DNA of 19,571 nt from Candidatus Falkowiibacteriota bacterium (GTDB lineage: Bacteria; Patescibacteriota; Patescibacteriia; Patescibacteriales; UBA12465), in the NCBI GenBank assembly GCA_903857815.1, contig CAIOGK010000010.1, forward strand, positions 1-19,571, read 5' to 3'. This document shows, piece after piece, positions 6,628 to 14,456 of this stretch (within the stretch, counting starts at the first letter, position 1; every line of letters starts with the position of its first letter). The notes under the pieces are model-generated. The model saw nothing but the letters and a program-made list of their open reading frames with translations. It made no database searches and was not told the DNA's origin. The translations under genes and the position numbers were made by a program.

Positions 6628-7818
6628 ATGCCAACAAGACAGAGCATGTATGAGGAGTTAGGAGTTGATCCTAATAAGACGATTGTTCGACAAAGTTTTA
6701 AGGATATTATTAAAAACGAATATCCTGGAGCATTTGTTAACATTGTAACCGATCCAATGAATAAAAAACGAGTCGTAACTCAACACCAGGATGGTGATGG
6801 TTCGAAGTTTGTGCAGCGCCTGCTACATTATTATGAATTTGGAGACGATACTATTTTTGAGGGGATGGTAGATGATGCCCTCTCTATGAATACTGGCGAT
6901 ATCGCCGCTTCGGGTTTTGTGTTCGGGCCATGGCTCGTGACCGATGTTTTGAATTTGAATCTTGACAGTGAGCTTAAGGAAATTATTCTTAAAGCAGTTG
7001 CTCGTCGATTTTCAATTTTGGCCGATTTATATTACCAGTACGGATTTGATATTAAATTCCTTGGTGGTGAAACGGCTGATTTAAGAGATCAGGTTAAATC
7101 CGGAGTTTTTGATATTGCCGTTACGGCTTGGGCTAAGAAGTTCGAAATTGTTACCGGTAATGTTAAGCCTGGTGATGCAATTTTTGGGCTTTTAGGGACC
7201 GGTCGTGCTATTTGGGAATATGAACGTAATTCTTCTATGGGTTCAAATGGGTTAACATTAACCAGGAGCTGCTTGATGGATAAATCGTTTAATGAAAAGT
7301 ACCCTAATTTGAAACGAGATGGTTTGTTTTATAAGGGTCGCTTTCAGCCAAATGATTGTCCGGAAATTCTTAAAGGAATGTCTGTTGGTGATGCGATTCT
7401 TTCGCCAACTAGGCAGTGGGCCTTTGTTATCCGTGAAATTATTATTGAGCTTAAAGCTAAAAAAGCTCTGCATATGTTACACGGGATTTCAATGAATACC
7501 GGTGGCGGTGCCACAAAAATTTCTCACGTTGGTAGTGGTGTCTGCTATGTTAAAGAGATGCCTGTTCCTCCACCTATTTTCCAGCTTATTCAGCAAGAAT
7601 CTGGGGAAGCCTGGGAGGACATGTTCCGTGATTTTAATTGCGGAATTGGCATTGATATCGTTGGAGAAAATACTCCAGAGCTTGAACAAGCTATCAAAAC
7701 TGCTACTCATAATTTGGGTGTGAATTTTAGCCGTCTGGGGGCAGTCGTTGCTTCAGCTGGTAATAAACCAGAGAATGAAGTAATTTTGCTTACTCCTTAT
7801 GGAAAGTTTTTATATTAA
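6628..7818 (+). CDS. purM: PurM-like phosphoribosylformylglycinamidine cyclo-ligase (AIR synthetase), divergent
   Basis: PurM closes the imidazole ring, converting FGAM plus ATP into AIR, the substrate of PurE. The 396-residue product keeps the AIR synthetase pattern in order: QDGDGSK at 54-60 (classical TDGVGTK), a M-T-GDIAA segment, GGETAD at 146-151, SSMGSNGLTLTR (classical SNGYSLVR), HGISMNTGGG (classical HITGGG) and FNCGIGIDIV. It is about 50 residues longer than E. coli PurM, and several consensus positions are changed. Related folds exist in PurL, SelD, HypE and ThiL, but the motif series fits PurM best and purC/purE are adjacent. I start at ATG 6628, not at the upstream in-frame TTG near 6556, because the predicted promoter covers that extension and it encodes a low-complexity hydrophobic run. 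A terminator follows. Confidence 0.88.
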   Translation: MPTRQSMYEELGVDPNKTIVRQSFKDIIKNEYPGAFVNIVTDPMNKKRVVTQHQDGDGSKFVQRLLHYYEFGDDTIFEGMVDDALSMNTGDIAASGFVFGPWLVTDVLNLNLDSELKEIILKAVARRFSILADLYYQYGFDIKFLGGETADLRDQVKSGVFDIAVTAWAKKFEIVTGNVKPGDAIFGLLGTGRAIWEYERNSSMGSNGLTLTRSCLMDKSFNEKYPNLKRDGLFYKGRFQPNDCPEILKGMSVGDAILSPTRQWAFVIREIIIELKAKKALHMLHGISMNTGGGATKISHVGSGVCYVKEMPVPPPIFQLIQQESGEAWEDMFRDFNCGIGIDIVGENTPELEQAIKTATHNLGVNFSRLGAVVASAGNKPENEVILLTPYGKFLY

Positions 7819-7839
7819 ATTATTTTTTTTGTTTCACAG

Positions 7840-7868
7840 AAAGCCTCTTTTTATAAAGAGGCTTTTTT
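7840..7868 (+). terminator. Intrinsic terminator after purM
   Basis: An 11-base-pair stem AAAGCCTCTTT (7840-7850) / AAAGAGGCTTT (7855-7865) has a TTAT loop and runs into TTTTTT (7863-7868). It separates purM from the nrd promoter. Confidence 0.9.
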
Positions 7869-7885
7869 ATTAGTGTTTTTAGCCC

Positions 7886-7914
7886 TTGTCGCTCAATACA
7901 ATATATAGTATAAT
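7886..7914 (+). promoter_or_regulatory. Predicted nrdAB promoter
   Basis: TTGTCG (7886-7891, four of six) is followed by a 17-base spacer and a perfect TATAAT (7909-7914). The predicted start is near 7921, about 25 bases before the chosen nrdA ATG. It is the best-formed promoter in the window, and the NrdR-box-like element lies inside it. Confidence 0.7.
7896..7911. promoter_or_regulatory. NrdR-box-like operator
   Basis: The sequence ATACAATATATAGTAT matches 14 of 16 positions of the NrdR-box consensus acaCwAtATaTwGtgt, including the invariant C and G and the ATAT core. NrdR is a zinc-finger/ATP-cone repressor that senses dNTP/ATP and represses ribonucleotide reductase genes. The site fills the spacer and overlaps the -10 box, where binding would block RNA polymerase. 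NrdR boxes normally come in pairs about three helical turns apart. Only a weak second candidate (starting near 7929, 9 of 16) is visible downstream. Confidence 0.7.
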
Positions 7915-7916
7915 AA

Positions 7917-7935
7917 GTAGTGTTCTGACCACTAC
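7917..7935. repeat. Inverted repeat across the predicted nrdA transcript start
   Basis: GTAGTG (7917-7922) and CACTAC (7930-7935) are inverted copies with a 7-base spacer, straddling the predicted start at 7921. A second nested pair, TAGTGTTC (7918-7925) and GAACACTA (7951-7958), is offset by 33 bases, about three helical turns. These may be further operator half-sites or leader structure. Confidence 0.4.
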
Positions 7936-7945
7936 ATAAGCTAAA

Positions 7946-10546
7946 ATGCGGAACACTAATAAATTAAGGCTTTTAAAAAATATGTACAAAAAAATCACTT
8001 CATATAGTGATGAAATCAAAGAGATTTCTGTTTCTGATTTAGAAAATAAGTTAATTGCGGCCGGCAATAAATCCGGTTTGGCGGCTAATAAAATTAAAGC
8101 TGTCGCCGAAGAAACCTTCACTACTCTTTACGAAAATATGCCTGAGCAAGAAGTCGATCGAGCGATTATGCAATCGGCCGCTCAACACATTAAAGACGAT
8201 CCGGCTTATGATAAATTAGCCGCTGGATTACTTTTAGAATTAATCTATCGCGAAACTTTGGGGGTTAATTCTTCTGATGCTAATTTTTTAGAAGTCTATC
8301 AAAGTGCTTGGCGTAAAGAAGTGAAAATGGGAATTGAAAAAGGTTGGCTTTCACCAAAACTAGAAACTTTTGATTGGAATAACTTAGCCGGATTGCTCAA
8401 GTCAGAAAGAGACGATTTGTTCACTTATGCCGGATTAGAAACTTTATCTCGTCGCTACATGATGCGTGATGATAAGCAAAAATTAATGGAGACGCCACAA
8501 TACTTTTGGTTGCGCTTAGCAATGGGCCTTGCTTGGAATGAAAAGAATCTAAATGAGGTCGCTGGTGAATTCTATGATAGGATGTCGCAACTATATTATA
8601 TCCCTGGCGGTTCAACTAATGTTAATGCCGGTGCTTTGAAGCCACGCCTAAGTAATTGTTTTATTATGGAAATGGAAGATAACGTTGACCATATCGGAAA
8701 AACTGTTTCTGATGTTTTAAAATTATCTAAAGCTACGGGCGGCATTGGTTTAGCGGTTACTAAATTAAGAGCGAGCGGTTCGCCAATTTCAACTAACAAT
8801 ACTTTTTCTTCCGGACCAATTCCATTTTTACATATTATTGATTCTGCGATTCGTGCTATTTCACGTGCCGGGAAAAAAATGGGTGCCCTCTGTTTTTATA
8901 TGGAAAATTGGCATTTTGATTTTCAAGAATATTTAGATTTGAAGCAAAACGCCGGTGATGATTATCGTCGTACTAGAACAGCTAATACTGCCGTTTATAT
9001 TTCGGATGAGTTTATGAAACGAGTAAAAGCTGATGATTATTGGTATTTATTTGATCCTAAAGATACCGCCGATTTGGTTGATTTATATGGTGAAGCTTTT
9101 AGTCGTCGTTATCAAGAGTATTGTGCGCTGGCCGAATTTGGCGAATTAAAGGCTTATAAAAAAATTAAAGCCCTAGATCAGTTTCGTCAAATTATAGTTT
9201 CTCTTCAAGCAGCCGCTCATCCCTGGATAACTTTTAAAGACGCTATTAATGTGCGCGCTTTAAATAATAATACCGGAACAATTTATGGTTCCAATTTATG
9301 TACCGAAATAACTTTGCCAACAAATAAGGATAACGTTGCAGTTTGTAATTTAGCTTCCATAAATTTAGTTAGACATCTTATTGAAACGGAAACAGATGAT
9401 TCAGGCGCTTCAGCGGGAATAGAAATTAATTGGGAAGAGCTTAATAAGAGCGTTCGCCTCGCTGTTCGTCAGCTTGATAATTTAGTCGATATCAACGAAC
9501 CGCCGATTGAAGAAGCGAGAAATTTTGATAGTCACAATCGAGCGATTGGTCTTGGCGTGATGGGTTTAGCTGATTTATTTGAAAGGTTTGATATTGCTTA
9601 TGATTCAGAAGCTGCTTATGAATTAACTGATAAGGTAATGGAATTTATTAGCTATCAAGCAATCGATGAAAGTACAAATTTAGCTAAAGAGAGAGGGGCT
9701 TATGATAATTTTTCTGGCTCTTTGTGGTCAAAGGGTCTTGTTCCGTTAGATACCATTAAAATTTTGGAGGATAATCGTACCGCCGGAGCAAATAATGATG
9801 GTGTTGCGTTAATTAATAAATCGTCTAGTCTCGATTGGGAAGTTTTGCGCGCTAAAGTAAAAATTGGTATGCGCAACTCAACTCTAATGGCGGTTGCGCC
9901 AACAGCTAATATCGGTTTAGTAGCTGGAACTTCAACGGGAATTGATCCTCGTTTTGCGCAAATTTTTAGTCGCAATACTTTGGGGGGTAAACACATGGAA
10001 TTAAATATTAATTTGGTAACCAAATTAAAAGAGTTGGGATTATGGGAAAGAGCTAAGGATGATATTTTAGCATCCTATGGAGATATTAGTGGCCTTGATT
10101 ATATTCCTGCCGAGATAAAATTAGTTTATAAAGATTCTTTTTCGGTTAATCCTCAAGCCTTTGTGGAAGTTGCTTCTCGCGCTCAAAAATGGGTTGACCA
10201 GGCGATTAGTCGTAACATGTATTTAGAGTCAAGAGATATAGATAATGTAATGAAAGTTTATGTTGATGCTTGGGAAAGAGGACTTAAGACTACCTATTAT
10301 TTACACATGAAGCCGCGTCATAGTGCCGAACAAAGCACGCTCGCTATTAATAAGTCGACTGCGATTGGAAAAGCTGGTTTCGGCGCCGCTATTAATAAGT
10401 CTGGCTTTGGTGCCGCTGTAATTGCAACTAAAGCTGAAGTTTCTGAGTTAGTTGAATCTCCAGTTCAACCGAAAGAAATAAAACAAGAATATAAAGCCTG
10501 TCCCATTGACCCTCAAGAGAGGGCGCAATGTGATAGTTGTCAATAA
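7946..10546 (+). CDS. nrdA: Class I ribonucleotide reductase, catalytic alpha subunit
   Basis: NrdA reduces ribonucleoside diphosphates to deoxy forms, using a thiyl radical generated by NrdB. The expected residues are in place: C238 (LSNCF) and C467 (VCNLASINL) as the redox pair, N450, radical C452 and E454 in SNLCTE, the radical-relay tyrosines Y784-Y785, and a C-terminal CDSC (C862, C865) that carries reducing power from thioredoxin-like partners. The N-terminal 100 residues align with the ATP-cone region of E. coli NrdA but lack its K-R-D-G motif, so dATP feedback at that site may be weak or lost. The linker before the CDSC tail holds a 15-residue repeat. The ATG at 7946 leaves a 25-base leader; a second in-frame ATG at 7982 is an equally possible start. 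nrdB follows 18 bases later. Confidence 0.96.
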   Translation: MRNTNKLRLLKNMYKKITSYSDEIKEISVSDLENKLIAAGNKSGLAANKIKAVAEETFTTLYENMPEQEVDRAIMQSAAQHIKDDPAYDKLAAGLLLELIYRETLGVNSSDANFLEVYQSAWRKEVKMGIEKGWLSPKLETFDWNNLAGLLKSERDDLFTYAGLETLSRRYMMRDDKQKLMETPQYFWLRLAMGLAWNEKNLNEVAGEFYDRMSQLYYIPGGSTNVNAGALKPRLSNCFIMEMEDNVDHIGKTVSDVLKLSKATGGIGLAVTKLRASGSPISTNNTFSSGPIPFLHIIDSAIRAISRAGKKMGALCFYMENWHFDFQEYLDLKQNAGDDYRRTRTANTAVYISDEFMKRVKADDYWYLFDPKDTADLVDLYGEAFSRRYQEYCALAEFGELKAYKKIKALDQFRQIIVSLQAAAHPWITFKDAINVRALNNNTGTIYGSNLCTEITLPTNKDNVAVCNLASINLVRHLIETETDDSGASAGIEINWEELNKSVRLAVRQLDNLVDINEPPIEEARNFDSHNRAIGLGVMGLADLFERFDIAYDSEAAYELTDKVMEFISYQAIDESTNLAKERGAYDNFSGSLWSKGLVPLDTIKILEDNRTAGANNDGVALINKSSSLDWEVLRAKVKIGMRNSTLMAVAPTANIGLVAGTSTGIDPRFAQIFSRNTLGGKHMELNINLVTKLKELGLWERAKDDILASYGDISGLDYIPAEIKLVYKDSFSVNPQAFVEVASRAQKWVDQAISRNMYLESRDIDNVMKVYVDAWERGLKTTYYLHMKPRHSAEQSTLAINKSTAIGKAGFGAAINKSGFGAAVIATKAEVSELVESPVQPKEIKQEYKACPIDPQERAQCDSCQ
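10342..10401 (+). repeat. In-frame direct repeat in the nrdA tail linker
   Basis: The 15 bases CGCTATTAATAAGTC occur at 10342-10356 and again at 10387-10401, an offset of exactly 45 bases (15 codons). The following GCTGGTTTCGGCGCCGCT-like stretch is also echoed. The protein shows INKS...GFGAA twice, between the catalytic core and the CDSC tail. Confidence 0.75.
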
Positions 10547-10564
10547 TTTTTTATAATTACATAT

Positions 10565-11545
10565 ATGATATTAGGAAAACCACTAAATGAAGACATGAAT
10601 CTTCGTCCAATAAAATATCAATGGGCTTATGATTTATATAATCAAGCGGTTGCTAATACTTGGTTTCCGCATGAGATTGCTCTCGGCGAAGATTTAGATG
10701 ATTGGCGGAAGATGACTGAAGATGAAAAAAGCGCGGTAAGTTTTTTGATGAGCTTTTTTAATCCCGGGGAATTGATTGTTAATCGAACTTTAGCACTCGG
10801 CGTTTACCCATACTTAAAAGCACCGGAGGCCCATTTGTACCTAGCAAAACAGATGTGGGAGGAGGCAAATCATTGCGTTGCCTTTGAATATGTTTTAGAA
10901 ACTTTTCCGCTTGATAAGGAAAAGATTTTCGCTCAGCATTTAGAAATCCCGTCTATTAAAGCAAAGGAAGATTTTATTGCCAAGTTTTTAAACCGCATGA
11001 GTGATACAAGTTTAGATATTGAAAGTTTAGCAGGGAAGCAAGAATTTGTGCGCAACCTAGTTGCCTATAATATTGTGATGGAAGGAACTTGGTTTTATTC
11101 TGGCTTTATGGTTGCTTTAAGTTTTCGCCAGAAACAGAAGCTCAAGAATTTTGGCTCCATGATTGATTGGGTTGTTAGAGATGAAAGTTTACATCTCAAA
11201 TTTGGTATTAATTTAATTTTAACTATTTTAGAAGAAAATCTAGAGTTGGCGACTGCGGAATTTGCAGAAGAAATAAAAAATATTATTATTGATGGCGTTA
11301 ATTTAGAAACTGCTTATAATCGAGATTTATTTCCCCGTGGAATTCTTGGTATAAATGCTGATTATGTTAATCAGTATGTCGAGTATATTGCCGATAGACG
11401 TTTAGAGGAATTAGGTTTTGAGCCTCATTTCAAAACGGTTAATCCGGCGCAGTGGATGGCAACGGAAACCGATACGCTAGAGCTCGTTAATTTTTTCGAG
11501 GCGCAAAATACTAAATACGAAGTTGATAATAGAGCCCATAAGTAG
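10565..11545 (+). CDS. nrdB: Ribonucleotide reductase beta (radical-generating) subunit, class Ic-like
   Basis: NrdB is the ferritin-like diiron-type partner that generates the radical for NrdA. Metal ligands can be placed with the exact spacing of E. coli NrdB: E69 (for D84), E100 and H103 (for E115, H118), E173 (E204), E207 and H210 (E238, H241). The radical tyrosine position (Y122) is F107, in the string EANHCVAF. Glu at the first ligand plus Phe at the radical site are the two marks of class Ic enzymes such as Chlamydia trachomatis NrdB (E89, F127), which use a Mn(IV)/Fe(III) cofactor instead of a tyrosyl radical. W33 (NTWFP) and Y318 near the C-terminus are candidates for the electron-transfer chain to NrdA. 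It shares the nrdA transcript, starts without a visible Shine-Dalgarno and is closed by a hairpin. Confidence 0.95.
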   Translation: MILGKPLNEDMNLRPIKYQWAYDLYNQAVANTWFPHEIALGEDLDDWRKMTEDEKSAVSFLMSFFNPGELIVNRTLALGVYPYLKAPEAHLYLAKQMWEEANHCVAFEYVLETFPLDKEKIFAQHLEIPSIKAKEDFIAKFLNRMSDTSLDIESLAGKQEFVRNLVAYNIVMEGTWFYSGFMVALSFRQKQKLKNFGSMIDWVVRDESLHLKFGINLILTILEENLELATAEFAEEIKNIIIDGVNLETAYNRDLFPRGILGINADYVNQYVEYIADRRLEELGFEPHFKTVNPAQWMATETDTLELVNFFEAQNTKYEVDNRAHK

Positions 11546-11569
11546 AATTGATTATAAATTGATAAAAAT

Positions 11570-11593
11570 AAGCCGCTTTATTATAAGCGGCTT
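11570..11593 (+). terminator. Hairpin terminator after nrdB
   Basis: A 9-base-pair GC-containing stem AAGCCGCTT (11570-11578) / AAGCGGCTT (11585-11593) encloses a 6-base loop. The following GTTATAATTTTATT is T-rich but has no clean U run, so termination may be partial. Confidence 0.65.
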
Positions 11594-11642
11594 GTTATAA
11601 TTTTATTAACATTTTGTCAATATTTATTTTATTAGATATCCG

Positions 11643-11687
11643 TATTATACTGAATTTAGAATAAACGCCGTCTGATTCGGCATTTTT
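11643..11687 (+). promoter_or_regulatory. Possible secA promoter -10 region and leader hairpin
   Basis: TATTAT (11643-11648), overlapping TATACT (11646-11651), resembles a -10 box. No -35 box sits at the right distance; a TTGTCA at 11614-11619 is too far upstream. A short stem GCCG (11667-11670) / CGGC (11678-11681) with a 7-base loop is followed by ATTTTTT, like a weak terminator or attenuator 21 bases before the secA start. Confidence 0.3.
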
Positions 11688-11707
11688 TACGTATTAATAG
11701 AAAAAAT

Positions 11708-14452
11708 ATGAGTATTTTCAGTAAATTGTTCCCAGATGCGAACGATAAGGTAATAAAAGCAATGCAACCAACAATCGATACGATTAATGGTTTAGAAGAG
11801 GAATATAAAAAATTAAGCGCCGATGACCTTAAGGCTAAGACTTTGGATTTTAAATCTCGCCTTGAAAATGGTTCAGCGTTAGACGATATTTTGCCAGAAG
11901 CTTTTGCGGCTGTTCGAGAATCGGCAAGTAGAATTTTGGGCCAAAGACATTATGATGTGCAGCTTGTTGGCGGCATAGTTCTTCATCGTGGTCAGATTGC
12001 GGAAATGAGAACGGGTGAAGGAAAAACTTTAGTTGCGACTTTGCCGATATATTTAAATGCTCTTGAAGGGAAAGGGGTTCATTTAATTACCGTTAATGAT
12101 TATTTGGCTCGGGTTGGCGCTGGTTGGATGGCTCCAGTTTATTATGCTTTAGGTTTAAATACCGGAGTTATTATCCACGATAATGCTTATATTTACGATC
12201 CTTCCTATATTGACGAAAGTCAGTTCGATGAACGTTTACAACATTTTCGCCGCATTCCACGTCGTGAAGCTTATTATTGCGATATTACTTATGGAACAAA
12301 TAATGAATTTGGTTTTGATTATTTGAGAGATAACATGGTCTATACTTTAGATCAAACCGTACAACGCACTCTTCACTATGCCATTGTTGATGAAATTGAT
12401 TCTATTTTAATTGATGAGGCGAGAACTCCTTTAATTATTTCAGCACCCGCTGAAGAATCAGGTGATAAGTATGCTCGTTTTGCGCAAATTATTGAACGCT
12501 TAGAAGAAAACGAAGATTATAATGTTGATGAAAAAATGCGGGCCGCTACTTTAACTGAAGGCGGAATTGTAAAAGTAGAAAAAATCTTAGGTTTAGGAAA
12601 TATTTATGTTGAGGGAGGTGTAAAAGAAGTCCACCATTTAGAACAAGCTTTAAAAGCGCGAGTTTTGTTTAAACGCGATAAAGATTATGTTGTCAAAGAC
12701 GGAGAAATAATTATTGTTGATGAATTCACTGGCCGCATGATGCCTGGTCGTCGTTATAGCGAAGGTTTACATCAAGCGATTGAAGCCAAGGAGGGTGTAA
12801 AAGTTCAAAAAGAATCGCAAACGATGGCGACAATTACTTTCCAAAATTTATTTAGAATGTATAAAAAACTTTCTGGTATGACGGGGACTGCTGCGACTGA
12901 AGCGGAAGAATTTCATAAGATTTATAATTTAGAAACGATTGTTATCCCAACTAATAAGCCAAACGTTAGAAAAGATTTGAATGATTTAATATATCGTACT
13001 GAAATGGATAAATTCCATGCGGTTATCAAGGATGTAAAAGAACGCAATCAGAAAGGTCAACCGATTTTAATTGGTACTATTTCTATTGAAAAGAATGAAA
13101 TTTTAACTGAACTCATGGAACGTGAAGGTTTGAGACCGCTCATGTTAAATGCTAAAAACCATCAAAGAGAAGCGGAAATTGTTGCCCAAGCTGGGCGTAA
13201 AGGGTCAATTACTTTAGCAACTAATATGGCTGGTCGCGGAGTTGATATTATTTTAGGCGGTAACCCGCCCGTGAAAGATGAACATGAAGAAGTGAGAAAT
13301 TTAGGTGGGTTACATGTTATTGGTACTGAGCGCCATGAATCACGTCGTATTGATAATCAATTGAGAGGTCGTGCTGGACGTCAAGGTGATCCCGGCTCTT
13401 CACAATTCTATGTTTCTACCGATGATGATTTAATGAGAATCTTTGGCGGTGATAGAATGAAGGGACTCATGAAGACTTTAAATGTTCCGGCTGATATGCC
13501 GATAGAAAATAAAATGATTTCCAACTCAATTGAAAGTGCTCAGAAAAAAGTTGAGGGCAATAATTTTGATATGAGAAAGCATTTGGTTGAATATGATGAT
13601 GTGATTAATAAACATCGAACTTCAATTTATAAACGTCGTCGCGAGATTATTGATATTAGTGAGGGCGTGAGTAAGGAAGAAGATGCAGCCAAATCTTTAT
13701 CGGATATTATTATTCCGATGATAAAAGAGGAAATAAAAAATACTATTATTTTTCATACTGCTTCCGAACAAACTGCTGATTGGAATATTCAAGAAATATA
13801 CGAAACAATTAAAACCATAATTACCACTGGCGAAGAATTAAAAGAAAAGCTTGCTAGTTTAGTTGCAGTTGGTGGTAGAACCGACAATATTCGAGAGGAA
13901 ATTACTAAATATTTAGAAAATGAAATAGAAACAAAATATCGGTCCATGATTTCTGGCTTTGAAGCCGCTGGTATTGACTTTAAGAGTATTGAAAAAGGAA
14001 TACTGATTAGAACGATTGACGAGCTTTGGGTTGAACATTTAGAAACAATTGATTATTTACGTCGTGGAATCGGTTTGCGTGGTTACGGCCAGCGCGATCC
14101 TTTAGTTGAGTATAAAAAAGAAGCCTATCTGATGTATCAGGAATTAAATGGACTTATAAATAAGAATGTCGCTTATTCTATTTTTAAAACTGGCGAGGCA
14201 TTTGTCATGGCGGCCGAAAGAGCGGTTGATTCACCAGTTAATCAGGAAGCAATAAAATTATTTGCAAGCCAACCTGAGCAGAAATTAGAATTTACTGGCG
14301 CGCAAAAAGAAATGCATAAACAGGCAGAAGCTCGTAACACTGCTGATTTGGTTCATGAAAAAATTAAAGATGAAAGCGGAGTAAAAGTTGGAAGAAATGA
14401 CGCTTGCCCTTGTGGAAGTGGAAAGAAGTATAAACATTGTCATGGAAAATAA
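11708..14452 (+). CDS. secA: Preprotein translocase ATPase SecA
   Basis: SecA drives secretory proteins through SecYEG at the cytoplasmic face of the membrane. Walker A is RTGEGKT at 101-107 and the DEAD-like Walker B is VDEID at 227-231. The second motor domain has NMAGRGVDI and a GRAGRQGDPG arginine-finger region; the RGIGLRGYGQRDPLVEYK two-helix/scaffold segment follows. The C-terminus carries an intact zinc-binding SEC-C motif (C900, C902, C911, H912) for SecB or ribosome contact. Length (914) is typical. Around residues 153-183 there is an insertion of about 20 residues compared with E. coli SecA, before REAYYCDITYGTNNE, rich in Tyr, Asp and Phe. NDYLAR is followed by VGAGW instead of the usual RDAEW. 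It heads a run of same-strand genes; the next start is four bases after its stop. Confidence 0.97.
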   Translation: MSIFSKLFPDANDKVIKAMQPTIDTINGLEEEYKKLSADDLKAKTLDFKSRLENGSALDDILPEAFAAVRESASRILGQRHYDVQLVGGIVLHRGQIAEMRTGEGKTLVATLPIYLNALEGKGVHLITVNDYLARVGAGWMAPVYYALGLNTGVIIHDNAYIYDPSYIDESQFDERLQHFRRIPRREAYYCDITYGTNNEFGFDYLRDNMVYTLDQTVQRTLHYAIVDEIDSILIDEARTPLIISAPAEESGDKYARFAQIIERLEENEDYNVDEKMRAATLTEGGIVKVEKILGLGNIYVEGGVKEVHHLEQALKARVLFKRDKDYVVKDGEIIIVDEFTGRMMPGRRYSEGLHQAIEAKEGVKVQKESQTMATITFQNLFRMYKKLSGMTGTAATEAEEFHKIYNLETIVIPTNKPNVRKDLNDLIYRTEMDKFHAVIKDVKERNQKGQPILIGTISIEKNEILTELMEREGLRPLMLNAKNHQREAEIVAQAGRKGSITLATNMAGRGVDIILGGNPPVKDEHEEVRNLGGLHVIGTERHESRRIDNQLRGRAGRQGDPGSSQFYVSTDDDLMRIFGGDRMKGLMKTLNVPADMPIENKMISNSIESAQKKVEGNNFDMRKHLVEYDDVINKHRTSIYKRRREIIDISEGVSKEEDAAKSLSDIIIPMIKEEIKNTIIFHTASEQTADWNIQEIYETIKTIITTGEELKEKLASLVAVGGRTDNIREEITKYLENEIETKYRSMISGFEAAGIDFKSIEKGILIRTIDELWVEHLETIDYLRRGIGLRGYGQRDPLVEYKKEAYLMYQELNGLINKNVAYSIFKTGEAFVMAAERAVDSPVNQEAIKLFASQPEQKLEFTGAQKEMHKQAEARNTADLVHEKIKDESGVKVGRNDACPCGSGKKYKHCHGK

Positions 14453-14456
14453 AATT

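Noticed and set aside
11614..11619. TTGTCA as a -35 box for secA
   Set aside because: Distance to the TATTAT/TATACT elements is 23-26 bases, too long for a sigma70 promoter.
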